Part shown: positions 46,750 through 55,255 of the stretch, piece after piece | Layout: each line of letters begins with the position of its first letter | How positions within the stretch are numbered: the stretch's first letter is position 1 | Source: Burkholderiales bacterium | Lineage (GTDB): Bacteria; Pseudomonadota; Gammaproteobacteria; Burkholderiales; Eutrophovitaceae | NCBI GenBank assembly: GCA_028379895.1 | Contig: JAOEKQ010000003.1 | Location: 1-64,000, forward strand | Direction of reading: 5' to 3' | Length of the DNA: 64,000 bases | Program-made: the position numbers and the translations under genes | The notes under the pieces: generated by a model | Database searches by the model: none | What the model was told of the DNA's origin: nothing | What the model saw: only the letters and a program-made list of their open reading frames with translations

Positions 46750-47133
46750 ATGCTCAAAGTATTAAAACTATTAGTAATATTTATAACCGTGGGTCAACTT
46801 ACAACTGCTCATGCGGCAGATACTTATTGTAAGCTGACAGTAAACGGTGGTATCGGTATGAATGGATCCTGTACTTTTAATTCTAAGACCGGAGAGTTTT
46901 CAGATGGATTGTTAAGAACAGCCTGTCGTTCCGGGATGTCGGAATGTCATCCAGATGACTTAGAGGTTGTTCGCGGTGGCGTCTTTGGGAGCGTCAAGGC
47001 AAAAGACGGTGCCTGGGAGTTTTGCTGGAATAACGGAGGCTATACTCAAATAAATGAGTGCTTTGAGGGTCTTAAGAAAGAATATAGTTGCTGGATAAGG
47101 CCGCATAAAGTTGTGTTTTGTATCGACAAGTAA
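46750..47133 (+). CDS. Small secreted cysteine-rich protein
   Basis: The 127-residue protein has a signal peptide ending TTAHA and a mature part of about 105 residues with eight cysteines, an even number that would allow four disulfides. Short motifs include NGGIGMNGSCTF, SECHPDD and EYSCWIRPHK. I do not recognise the family. It stands alone between AT-rich DNA and a convergent HIT gene, with TAGGATG-like sequence before the start and no strong Shine-Dalgarno. Confidence 0.7.
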   Translation: MLKVLKLLVIFITVGQLTTAHAADTYCKLTVNGGIGMNGSCTFNSKTGEFSDGLLRTACRSGMSECHPDDLEVVRGGVFGSVKAKDGAWEFCWNNGGYTQINECFEGLKKEYSCWIRPHKVVFCIDK

Positions 47134-47169
47134 GCGGTAGTTATGCCGTAAGAGCGAGCAACTGAGTCA

Positions 47170-47571
47170 TCACCTTAAATCTTCGTAATCGCCTTCATAG
47201 GGAATTACGTGTCGAACGCCACCTTTGGGGTATTTGCTGTCACCTTTGCGTCTTGGGATTAAGTGAATGTGGCAGTGCCATACCGATTGCCCAGCCACCA
47301 GACCACAATTCATACCAATGTTGAAACCTTCGATCCGTTGATCTGATTCCAATAGAATTACTCTTTGCTCATGAATTAGCTCATTTACAGCCAAAACTTC
47401 ATCAGGAACTAACTCAAAGTAATCCAGGGTATGTCGTTTAGGAATAATCAGCGTGTGCCCTTCTGCCACTGGAAATCCATCTCTGACAGCGAAAGCAAGC
47501 TTGTTTTCCGACACTATGCGTTCGCGATTCGACGTTTGTAGATCGCAAAATAGACAGCCAGCGACACTCAT
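47170..47571 (-). CDS. HIT-family protein
   Basis: The 133-residue protein has CLFCDL at the N-terminus and the histidine triad WHCHIHLIPRR near residue 105. Members hydrolyse or transfer nucleotide groups (AMP-lysine, ApnA and similar). The natural substrate cannot be told. It lies 11 bp downstream of the mandelate-racemase-like gene on the same strand and is probably cotranscribed. Confidence 0.88.
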   Translation of the reverse strand: MSVAGCLFCDLQTSNRERIVSENKLAFAVRDGFPVAEGHTLIIPKRHTLDYFELVPDEVLAVNELIHEQRVILLESDQRIEGFNIGMNCGLVAGQSVWHCHIHLIPRRKGDSKYPKGGVRHVIPYEGDYEDLR

Positions 47572-47582
47572 TCTAGTGCCTG

Positions 47583-48674
47583 TTAGAAATACTGGTACTG
47601 TTTCACGGCATCTTCATCCCAGTCGAGACCGTTACCAATGCGGTCAGGGACTATTGCCATACCGTCTTTAATCTCAAAGGGCTCCTTAACAAGTGGATTG
47701 CCCCAGTCTCGGTACTCAAGCCAATCTGCTGATTCAGACGCCTTTAGTAGATGGGCTGACACCTCAGGATATAGATGACTGGACAACGGAGCATTGGCAG
47801 CACCTGCGATGGCAGCAGCGCTCATCCAGCCCGTTACGCCACCAATTCTCATGAGATCAGGCATGTATAGATCGGCAGCATTTGCCTGGATTGCCTCAAG
47901 GAATGAACGAGGTCCATATATGTTTTCTCCGATTGATATAGGCGTTTTTATCTCTCGGGTTAGTTGTGCATTTTGAGCATATGTATCGAATACTATGGGC
48001 TCTTCAAACCAATACATTTCTTGATCATCCAGTCCGTGAAGTCTGGTGATTGCCTCTTGAATTGTTTGTCCTTGATTGAAGTCAACCATGAGATGGATGT
48101 CATCCCCAACTGCCTCTCGAACTATTTCAATTGCTTTGATATCATCCTTGAGCCGAGGTCGCCCAAGTCTCATTTTGATAGCTTTAAACCCACCTTCGTT
48201 GACTAACTCGTCGGCCTCTTTAGCTAGTTCGTCGAAGGGAAGTAGCCATAATCCATTAGTGTTATAAGTTCTTATAGGACCTGTAGAGCCGCCTAATATG
48301 TTCGCAAGTGGCATATTCGCAGCTTTAGCCATAGCGTCCCAAAGAGCCATATCCAGACCGGCAGCGGTAATAACACTCACGCCTTGTCGGCCGATTAAAT
48401 GCAATGAGCCGATGATTTCTCGATACATATCTGCAGGATGAATTGTCCGTCCTTTAAACTGCTCAGCCATGTCATGTAACGCTGGGGCTATATATTTGAC
48501 AGAGTCTTTTATGTATGGCTCAAGGTAACTTCGTCCAACGATGCCTTCCTTGGTTTGAACATCAATGAGAATTAAAGGCCAGTCTGTAAATTGACCCACT
48601 TTCGCAACTATCGGTCTTCGTAAAGGAACGAGCGCGGCACGAACATTAAGACTTTCAAAGGTGAGCTTTTCCAT
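47583..48674 (-). CDS. Mandelate racemase/muconate-lactonizing enzyme superfamily protein
   Basis: The protein, about 363 residues, is close in sequence to true mandelate racemase. It shares the metal ligands Asp in MVDFNQGQ and the two Glu in FEEP and SIGENIYGP, and the second-half segment MPDLMRIGGVTGW and SSHLYPEVSAHLL with the catalytic His. At the KxK position of mandelate racemase it has IKMRLG, so the Lys166 equivalent is Arg. The ATG at 48674 follows AGAGGA. The reaction is probably proton abstraction next to a carboxylate. The substrate is unknown. Confidence 0.85.
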   Translation of the reverse strand: MEKLTFESLNVRAALVPLRRPIVAKVGQFTDWPLILIDVQTKEGIVGRSYLEPYIKDSVKYIAPALHDMAEQFKGRTIHPADMYREIIGSLHLIGRQGVSVITAAGLDMALWDAMAKAANMPLANILGGSTGPIRTYNTNGLWLLPFDELAKEADELVNEGGFKAIKMRLGRPRLKDDIKAIEIVREAVGDDIHLMVDFNQGQTIQEAITRLHGLDDQEMYWFEEPIVFDTYAQNAQLTREIKTPISIGENIYGPRSFLEAIQANAADLYMPDLMRIGGVTGWMSAAAIAGAANAPLSSHLYPEVSAHLLKASESADWLEYRDWGNPLVKEPFEIKDGMAIVPDRIGNGLDWDEDAVKQYQYF

Positions 48675-48857
48675 CAAATCCTCTTTATATTTTGTTTATT
48701 TAAATTGACTCATAACTTGATTTTACCTGAGTCGAATATTCCGTTTTCTATATGAAAAAAAGGTATTATCTTATCTGATGTTCTCCAAAATAGAACACAA
48801 ATATTAATAAAACACTTTCTGTGTCCTTTTTAACGTTACTCAAAGGAAAAAACTTTA

Positions 48858-49352
48858 ATGAAAAATATATTTATAGCTGCGCTCGGTTTGCTTGTATCTA
48901 TGTCAACTGCTATTGCAGGGCATCATGAACATGACGCTGGAAAACTTTCCTTTATTTCGAACGGCGAAATGGTGATTGATAAGGTCACGGCTGGAGATAT
49001 TAGCTTTACTACCGGTGAGCTCACTGGTCTTGGAAATGTGGGGGCTTCTTCATACGCCGCCCTTTCCCAGGGCACCGTTCTGACTTTTGACTGCACGGTT
49101 AGCGCATTAGACAAGGATGGACAATCAAACCTCTATGCTTTGTGTTCTATCAAGGATAAAGATGGCGATGAGTTTTCAATGGAAAATACAGCAGTTCGTG
49201 AACTTGGCTCGAGTGGTCCAGGAAAAGGAGTCCTGCGTGGAGTGAGTGGTAAATATGCAAAGATGATGGGTAACTGTGTGTACGATACAACTTACATGAT
49301 GAACGACGGTGTATTCGTCTCCGTTTCTTTTGATTGTGATATGAAGCACTAA
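48858..49352 (+). CDS. Secreted protein of unknown function
   Basis: The 164-residue protein has a signal peptide (LGLLVSMSTAIAG) followed by a His-rich mature start (HHEHDAGK). The rest is beta-rich with four cysteines. No family is recognised. It stands alone with its own terminator downstream (49377-49404). The divergent gap upstream (48675-48857) is AT-rich and shared with the mandelate-racemase-like gene. AAAGGA lies about ten bases before the ATG. Confidence 0.72.
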   Translation: MKNIFIAALGLLVSMSTAIAGHHEHDAGKLSFISNGEMVIDKVTAGDISFTTGELTGLGNVGASSYAALSQGTVLTFDCTVSALDKDGQSNLYALCSIKDKDGDEFSMENTAVRELGSSGPGKGVLRGVSGKYAKMMGNCVYDTTYMMNDGVFVSVSFDCDMKH

Positions 49353-49376
49353 TTTACCTTAAGCACTAAAGAAAGC

Positions 49377-49404
49377 ACGGTAGGCATTAAGCCTGCCGTT
49401 TTTT
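49377..49404 (+). terminator. Intrinsic terminator
   Basis: ACGGTAGGC pairs with GCCTGCCGT (nine pairs, one G-U) around a five-base loop and is followed by a T run. It ends the transcript of the secreted protein at 48858-49352 and lies directly before the lipoprotein gene. Confidence 0.9.
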
Positions 49405-49419
49405 ATGATGGGAGCAGTT

Positions 49420-50001
49420 ATGAGTGATTCAAACAAAAACGTTCGGACGAAATTTTTATTATGGTTAGGAGCTTTATCAATGGTTAGTTTAGGCGCTTGC
49501 GGATCCTCTGATAGTGATATGGGTCGACAAGCTAAGATCGAGCGTTTGCTTGAAGGGACATATGAGTTGACGAGTTGGAATGATGGTGATGATCAGTACG
49601 CACCTCCGACTGTTAAGGGCCGTATTACGTTCTATGATGGGACGATCGTCTTCATCATGCACAACAATATTGATAGAGATAAGCCGAGCACTCTTGCTTG
49701 GATGGGCGAATACCAGCTGGATGGCGATACTTTTGGTTATCGATATACCAACGCCTCAACCTTTAAAACTGAAAATGGATCTGCCAGTGAGACAAATCAG
49801 GTTCCTTGGACAGAATTTAGGGATTACGAAGTTTCAGAATTGACTGATACCACACTTAAGTTAGAAGCTAACGGTGGAAAGCAAGTGTTAGAGTTTGGTT
49901 CGGCCAAGATGGTCTACACCGATTTCGCACCAGCGAACAATGTCGGTTCTGGCAGTGGATTTGCGAATCGTGTTTGGAATCGGATTTCAGATAAGCCTTA
50001 A
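49420..50001 (+). CDS. Predicted lipoprotein, lipocalin-like
   Basis: The protein, about 193 residues, has a lipobox SLGACGSS (Cys27), so it should be lipid-anchored in the envelope. The mature part is beta-rich (LLEGTYELTSWN, GRITFYDGTIVFIM, WMGEYQLDGDTFGYRY) and recalls lipocalin-like domain proteins. This is a guess from strand pattern. The ATG at 49420 follows GGGAG. An upstream in-frame ATG overlaps the terminator. A terminator follows the stop codon. Confidence 0.7.
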   Translation: MSDSNKNVRTKFLLWLGALSMVSLGACGSSDSDMGRQAKIERLLEGTYELTSWNDGDDQYAPPTVKGRITFYDGTIVFIMHNNIDRDKPSTLAWMGEYQLDGDTFGYRYTNASTFKTENGSASETNQVPWTEFRDYEVSELTDTTLKLEANGGKQVLEFGSAKMVYTDFAPANNVGSGSGFANRVWNRISDKP

Positions 50002-50023
50002 TCGTCTCTTATAAATTTCGCAG

Positions 50024-50056
50024 AAAAGGCGCGTCCTCTCGGGAGCAGCCTTTTTT
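50024..50056 (+). terminator. Imperfect intrinsic terminator
   Basis: AAAGGC and GCCTTT pair around an imperfect inner stem (TCC/GGGA), followed by six Ts. It lies just after the lipoprotein gene and is followed by the convergent TauD-type gene. Confidence 0.65.
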
Positions 50057-50099
50057 ATCTCGAGCTAAGATTATCTGATGTAGGCACACTCAGAGGACT

Positions 50100-50918
50100 T
50101 CAGGACGGTCGCCCTCCTTTCAATGTAATTCGATGAAGGGATCTCAACTCACCTTGATAGTCATTAAGAGGTAAATGTAATAGGCATCTATTGTCCCAAA
50201 GCGCCACATCACCGTTATCCCACTTAACGCGGCACTGATGCTCCTCTTGTGTCTGGTGTCTGAACAGCTCAGAAAGCAGAGCCTCACTGTCCTCTGCATT
50301 GAGCCCCTGAATACTGCACGTGTGAGCCGGACTAATATATAGACTTTTTTGTAGGGTTTCAGGGTGAGTGCGAACCATGGGGTGTATTGCTGAAAAAGAG
50401 TTCGATGCTTTCTTGTTTAGCCTTGAGGAGCGATTCAAGCGAGTCGCGGATACTGCCTCAAGGTCTGATCGTGATTCAGCTTTATAAGACTTTAGAAGGC
50501 TTTTAATTTTGTCAGGAAGCGTTTTATATGCGTGATATTGACTTGCGAAGAGTGTATCGCCTCCATTTGATGGAACATGTATGGCGTAGAGCATACTGGC
50601 CATGGGAGGCTTTTCTAAGTAAATCGTATCTGTATGCCAAACACCACCAAAATTCTCTGTTTCTGATGGTTTTTTTAAAACATGTGTAATCTCAGGGTGA
50701 CCCTCTAAACCCTCTAAAAATGGATAAATATCTGGAGATCCAAAATAAGAGGCAAACTTAAGTTGTTCGGAGGGGGTTAGCTTTTGATTTTTGATAACCA
50801 CAACGCTATGTTGCATCCATGCTGTATGAATTTGTCGAAATTCATCTTCGTTAGCACTCCTTAAGGCAACGCCCTCGATGGTACAGCCGACGATCTCATT
50901 AAGTGGCGTAATGCGCAT
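50100..50918 (-). CDS. TauD/TfdA-family Fe(II)/2-oxoglutarate dioxygenase
   Basis: The 272-residue enzyme has the iron-binding HxD in WHTDTIY (about residue 94), GDTLFASQYHAY, and the C-terminal DNRCLLHLPLNDYQGELRSL, which supplies the third iron ligand His, with the following HRITLKG holding the 2-oxoglutarate-binding Arg. Family members oxidise sulfonates, herbicide-like aryloxy acids or carnitine-like compounds. The substrate is unknown. It is divergent from the ion-channel gene. Confidence 0.9.
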   Translation of the reverse strand: MRITPLNEIVGCTIEGVALRSANEDEFRQIHTAWMQHSVVVIKNQKLTPSEQLKFASYFGSPDIYPFLEGLEGHPEITHVLKKPSETENFGGVWHTDTIYLEKPPMASMLYAIHVPSNGGDTLFASQYHAYKTLPDKIKSLLKSYKAESRSDLEAVSATRLNRSSRLNKKASNSFSAIHPMVRTHPETLQKSLYISPAHTCSIQGLNAEDSEALLSELFRHQTQEEHQCRVKWDNGDVALWDNRCLLHLPLNDYQGELRSLHRITLKGGRPS

Positions 50919-51019
50919 GAAGTTGATAGTTATATGAGAAAAATTATCATTTGTTCGTTATTTGACACTAATTTTAATTAAAATGACCGCATTAAATCTA
51001 CTTTCAAAGTGATTACCTG

Positions 51020-51811
51020 ATGCTTATCCAAAAAATCATCGATATACGACACCATAAATTATTTGAAATATCGATGATTTGTATCATTATATTCTCGGCT
51101 TTGACCGTGGGCGCTCGAACGTTCAAGCAGCTTGAACCTTATCAAGACCTACTCTCCTATTTAGATTTTCTTATCAGCATCATCTTTCTTGTTGAGATCA
51201 TCATTCGTTACGCCGCTGAGGGTGATTTCAAACGCTTCATTAGAGACCCTTGGAATATTTTTGATTCGATAATTGTCATAGGCAGCTTGATACCATTGGA
51301 GAGCTCTAATCTGGTTTTCGTGGGAAGACTGCTGCGTATTTTCAGAGTTTTACGATTGATATCCTTTATTCCTGAATTACGTCTCCTACTGAACGCCCTA
51401 TTTAAATCGCTCCCAAGACTCGGTTATCTTGTGTTGCTTATGTTTATTTTCTTCTACATTTATGGTGCGATCGGTTCGACATTGTTTGCGTCTATCAATC
51501 CCTTTCTTTGGGGAGACATCTCCAAGTCGATGCTCACTCTCTTTAGGGTTATGACGTTCGAGGACTGGACTGATGTGATGTATGAAGTTATGGAGTTTTA
51601 TCCATTTGCATGGATTTATTTTTTAACTTTCATATTTTTCTCGGCATTTGCATTTCTTAATATGTTAATTGCGATCGTCGTCGATGTAGTTAATAAAGAG
51701 AATAAGCTCAATTCAGCTGAAAGCGAAGATGAGCGTCACAAACAAGAATTGATGGATGGGATTAAAAAAATATCAGGTGAGATTGAGCGTTTAAAAAATA
51801 GATTAGGCTGA
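51020..51811 (+). CDS. Single-domain voltage-gated cation channel
   Basis: The 263-residue protein has six membrane helices of the NaChBac type. The S4 segment has regularly spaced arginines (RLLRIFRVLRLI, about residues 109-120). S5 precedes the pore loop LFRVMTFEDWTDVMYE, where FEDW forms the selectivity filter. S6 ends INMLIA-like with FLNMLIAIVVDVV. A C-terminal coiled coil (about 235-262) should tetramerise it. Glu in the filter is typical of sodium-selective bacterial channels, and an added Asp could favour calcium (inference). Confidence 0.88.
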   Translation: MLIQKIIDIRHHKLFEISMICIIIFSALTVGARTFKQLEPYQDLLSYLDFLISIIFLVEIIIRYAAEGDFKRFIRDPWNIFDSIIVIGSLIPLESSNLVFVGRLLRIFRVLRLISFIPELRLLLNALFKSLPRLGYLVLLMFIFFYIYGAIGSTLFASINPFLWGDISKSMLTLFRVMTFEDWTDVMYEVMEFYPFAWIYFLTFIFFSAFAFLNMLIAIVVDVVNKENKLNSAESEDERHKQELMDGIKKISGEIERLKNRLG

Positions 51812-52579
51812 CTCTTCATTTAAAAATAGTCTATGAAAATTTTCTGTTGTTTTTTGAGCAACGACATCAACAGGTAAATCTTTAACGCGAGCCAGCTCCT
51901 CGAGAACGAAGCGCACAAAAGATGGCTCATTAGTTTTGCCTCTATGTGGTATCGGAGCCAAATAAGGTGAATCTGTTTCAACCATGATGGACTCTATAGG
52001 GAGCGCCTTAGCAACTGTACGAATTTCTTCGGCATTTTTAAAGGTCAAAATACCAGAGAAGGAAATTAGAAATCCCAACTCAATCGAGGCAAGTGCAAAT
52101 GGAAGTGTTTCAGTAAAGCAATGCATGACACCGTTTACTTGCCCTTTTCCTTGATCTCTAAGAATATCTAATGTGTCATCTCCCGCTTGACGTGTATGAA
52201 TAATCAGGGGTTTTTGTGCGATTTTTGCTGCCTCGATATGAACACGAAAACGTTCTCTCTGCCAATCGGTATCGCCTTTCGTCCTGAAGTAATCCAGACC
52301 TGTTTCTCCGATAGCAACGACCTTAGGATGGTTCGATAATGTAACTAATTGATCCGTTGAAGGCTCCTCGCAATTTTCGTTATCTGGATGTACGCCCACA
52401 GATGCGTAAATATTTGGATGTCGCGTCGCTAAGTCTAAAATTTCATTCAACTTCTCTAGCTGTACTGAAACGCACAGCGCTTTAGTCACGTTGTTGTCTT
52501 CCATGCGCTTTAGTAGTCCATCCATATCTTCCCCGAGTTCGGGGAAATTAATATGGCAGTGTGAATCAATTATTTGCAT
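51803..52579 (-). CDS. tatD: TatD-family metal-dependent deoxyribonuclease
   Basis: The 258-residue TIM-barrel hydrolase starts MQIIDSHCHINF with the metal-binding HxH. GETGLDYF, HTRQAGDDTLDIL, HCFTETLPFA and ETDSPYLAPIPHRGK also occur. It resembles the YcfH form found beside holB and tmk in E. coli and Pseudomonas. PilZ, which commonly lies between holB and tatD, is absent. The end overlaps the channel gene by 9 bp on the opposite strand. Confidence 0.93.
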   Translation of the reverse strand: MQIIDSHCHINFPELGEDMDGLLKRMEDNNVTKALCVSVQLEKLNEILDLATRHPNIYASVGVHPDNENCEEPSTDQLVTLSNHPKVVAIGETGLDYFRTKGDTDWQRERFRVHIEAAKIAQKPLIIHTRQAGDDTLDILRDQGKGQVNGVMHCFTETLPFALASIELGFLISFSGILTFKNAEEIRTVAKALPIESIMVETDSPYLAPIPHRGKTNEPSFVRFVLEELARVKDLPVDVVAQKTTENFHRLFLNEESA

Positions 52580-52589
52580 AGCAGGATAC

Positions 52590-53597
52590 CTACGTTTGTG
52601 GCCATTTTAAAAACAAAGCTTCAAGTGCTAATCGCCTATTTAAAGGGTGATTGGCAGATTTAAGATAATCATTAAATATTCCTTGCCAGCGACTAAAGGC
52701 CTTAGTTGTTAGTGAGCGTTTGATCTGCCTTATCTCAGTTTTCTTATCCTCATGAAATACCGTATTCTCTTTGATGTCTGAAAACATCAAGTCATGCAAT
52801 AACGCATAGAAAACTTGTTGTAATGTTGACGCTTCTAGTTTTTCACATAGCGCTGCTAACGCGAATATATCAATTGGATTTTGACTGAGAAGTAAGATAA
52901 TTTTTTCTCTAGCATCAAAAAAATCATGATTTTCCATAAGCTTTAACGATGCTAATGGCGCATTACCCGACAGGTTGATTGCTAACTGCTTGCGATACGG
53001 ATCTTCGAGCTGAGTCTTCATTTTAGCCATGACCCAACTTGAAGCTTCTGGGGCTTCTGGAGGACGCACATGAAGTTTAAGGCATCGACTGATTAGCGTC
53101 GGTATCAAGGTTTCCTTATGCTTAGCGATTAGGATGAAATGCAGAAATTCAGCTGGCTCTTCTACGTTTTTGAGTAAGGCATTGGACGCGCTTTGATTTA
53201 AATTTTCCGCAGGGTTAATGACTATAACTTTGGCATGCCCACGATGCGGTTTCGTAACACAGAATGTTCCTAAGCTTCTTACAGACTTGACGCTGATTAC
53301 TTGTTTGGCTTTCTTTGAAGCGCTTGAGGTCCCCTCAGACGAAAAAGCATCTTCTTCATCGTTGGTTACTAAATTAAAATCAGGATGAGTTCCTGCCGTA
53401 AACAGATCGCAAGAAGGGCATTGCCCGCATGGATCGCTTATGAATGATGTTTTTTCGCATAAAGTAGACTGTGCCAAATAATTTGCGAGTACTTGTTTTC
53501 CTATACCCTCTATTCCGTGTATTAAGAGAGCTGGTGGAAGATTTTTCCCAATATGGTTCTTCGGTTTGATAAGCCAGGGGTAGTCAACTAACTGCAT
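52590..53597 (-). CDS. holB: DNA polymerase III delta' subunit
   Basis: The 335-residue clamp-loader subunit has a P-loop-like region (HGIEGIGKQVLANYLAQ) and zinc-binding cysteines (SDPCGQCPSCDLFTAGTHPD). NQSASNALLKNVEEP and the SRC-containing LISRCLKLHV are also present. The C-terminal part is helical and divergent. It overlaps tmk by 10 bp. Confidence 0.93.
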   Translation of the reverse strand: MQLVDYPWLIKPKNHIGKNLPPALLIHGIEGIGKQVLANYLAQSTLCEKTSFISDPCGQCPSCDLFTAGTHPDFNLVTNDEEDAFSSEGTSSASKKAKQVISVKSVRSLGTFCVTKPHRGHAKVIVINPAENLNQSASNALLKNVEEPAEFLHFILIAKHKETLIPTLISRCLKLHVRPPEAPEASSWVMAKMKTQLEDPYRKQLAINLSGNAPLASLKLMENHDFFDAREKIILLLSQNPIDIFALAALCEKLEASTLQQVFYALLHDLMFSDIKENTVFHEDKKTEIRQIKRSLTTKAFSRWQGIFNDYLKSANHPLNRRLALEALFLKWPQT

Positions 53598-54205
53598 ATT
53601 CGATCCAACTCTACGCGAACCAATTCGCGTATTTGACCTTTGGTACGTGATGAATCGATGACCTTGATCCGTTCTGGATCCTTATGTGCTCTGTCTAGAT
53701 AAGCATGTCTTACGCGCTCGTGAAAGTCCATGGCCTCTGATTCAAAGCGGTCCTTTTTCCTCTGTCCCATGCGTCGTTGTGCCATTTCGATCGGTAAATC
53801 AAAAAATAGCGTTAAATCCGGTTGAAAATTTCCTTGAACCCAAGTTTCGAGTGTCTCGATTCGTGATGGCTGAACTCGGGAGCCACCACCTTGATAGGCA
53901 AATGTTGCATCAGTAAAACGATCGCAAATGACGATAGAACCAGAATCTAGCGCAGGTTCAATGACCCGCACTATATGCTCCTTACGTGCTGCAAACATAA
54001 GTAATACCTCTGTATCAGAGTCTAGTGGTGTTTTTGCCTCTAAAACCATATCGCGCAATTTCTCGCTAAATGCCGTACCACCAGGTTCACGAGTTTGAAC
54101 TATATTTTTTTTCTGATTGCGTAGGTGGTTCACTGCGTAATCAAGCTGGGTACTCTTCCCTGCTCCATCGACACCTTCAAAGGTGATGAAAAGCCCTGTG
54201 TTCAC
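53588..54205 (-). CDS. tmk: Thymidylate kinase
   Basis: The 205-residue kinase makes dTDP from dTMP. It has the P-loop FEGVDGAGKSTQ, the DRF motif in ICDRFTDATFAYQGGG and the DLPIEMAQRR segment. It lies between mltG and holB, overlapping holB, as in E. coli. Confidence 0.95.
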   Translation of the reverse strand: MNTGLFITFEGVDGAGKSTQLDYAVNHLRNQKKNIVQTREPGGTAFSEKLRDMVLEAKTPLDSDTEVLLMFAARKEHIVRVIEPALDSGSIVICDRFTDATFAYQGGGSRVQPSRIETLETWVQGNFQPDLTLFFDLPIEMAQRRMGQRKKDRFESEAMDFHERVRHAYLDRAHKDPERIKVIDSSRTKGQIRELVRVELDRICS

Positions 54206-54219
54206 GTTTATCCTCGATT

Positions 54220-55215
54220 TTAGCGTTGGTATTTTCTCACCGCTCGATTATGGTCTTTAAGGTTATCAGAGAATTGATGTGTACCATCTCCTTTTGCAAC
54301 GAAATAAAGAGAGTTCGTTTCATCGGGCCTCATCGCAGCCCGGATAGAACTAAGACTTGGGAGTGCGATGGGAGAAGGTGTAAGACCATTTCGAGTATAG
54401 GTGTTGTAAGGATTATCGTCTTTTAAATCTTTGTATCGAATGTCACCATCAAAGTTATCTCCCATCCCGTAAATTACGGTTGGATCAGCTTGTAGTCGCA
54501 TTTTTTTCTTCAATCGATTTAGGAAAACTCCGGCAATAATAGATTTTTCTTTTATAAGATACGTTTCTTTTTCAATAATTGAAGCCAGAATAAGACCTTC
54601 ATAAGGGTCCTTTAAACGAGTATGAGGATGACGCATTCGCCACTCCTCCTCCAATACTCGAGTCATTTTTTCGTTTGCGATACTCATAATCCTTAAGTCG
54701 CTCGTCCCACCAGTAAAAACGTAGGTATCAGGAAAAAATAGTCCTTCAGGATGCTCGTAAGAAATATTTAGTTCGTTCAGAATACGCTTATTACTCCATC
54801 CTGCAGTTTTATGAAGAATGGCATCGTGCTGATCTAAAGCTTCCCGAAGGTTAGCGAACGTCCAGCCCTCTTGGATGCGTATTCGATTTTTAGCGAAATA
54901 ACCACGATGAATTTTTTGTAGTACTTGGAACCCCGTATTTCCATCTTCGAATTGATATTTGCCAGCTTTTATTTCAGACCCTAGGCCAAACATTCTTGCT
55001 AATAATTTAAAAGACCAGGCGTTGTGAATGACTGAGGCTTGCTCTAACGTTTCTGTCGCGCTTTTAAGGGTGGCTCCTCGTTCAATCGTTACTAATACGG
55101 GTTTTTCTATTTCAATTGGGTTGAGCCCAGAAAACAGCATCCAGGCTAAGAATAAACCTACCAGCACACATATGCTTAAGCCTAGTCGAATAATTAATGT
55201 GTTTATCTGTTCCAA
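54220..55215 (-). CDS. mltG: Endolytic murein transglycosylase MltG
   Basis: The 331-residue inner-membrane enzyme cuts nascent peptidoglycan and ends glycan strands. One N-terminal membrane helix (LGLSICVLVGLFLAWMLF) is followed by a LysM-like part and the YceG domain with the catalytic Glu in ASIIEKETYL, LQADPTVIYG and YNTYTRNGLTPSPIA. pabC, usually just upstream in this cluster, is absent and fabF comes next at 41 bp. Confidence 0.95.
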   Translation of the reverse strand: MEQINTLIIRLGLSICVLVGLFLAWMLFSGLNPIEIEKPVLVTIERGATLKSATETLEQASVIHNAWSFKLLARMFGLGSEIKAGKYQFEDGNTGFQVLQKIHRGYFAKNRIRIQEGWTFANLREALDQHDAILHKTAGWSNKRILNELNISYEHPEGLFFPDTYVFTGGTSDLRIMSIANEKMTRVLEEEWRMRHPHTRLKDPYEGLILASIIEKETYLIKEKSIIAGVFLNRLKKKMRLQADPTVIYGMGDNFDGDIRYKDLKDDNPYNTYTRNGLTPSPIALPSLSSIRAAMRPDETNSLYFVAKGDGTHQFSDNLKDHNRAVRKYQR

Positions 55216-55255
55216 GATTTTCTAACTATCTTTTTTGCAGATAACCGAAAGTAAC

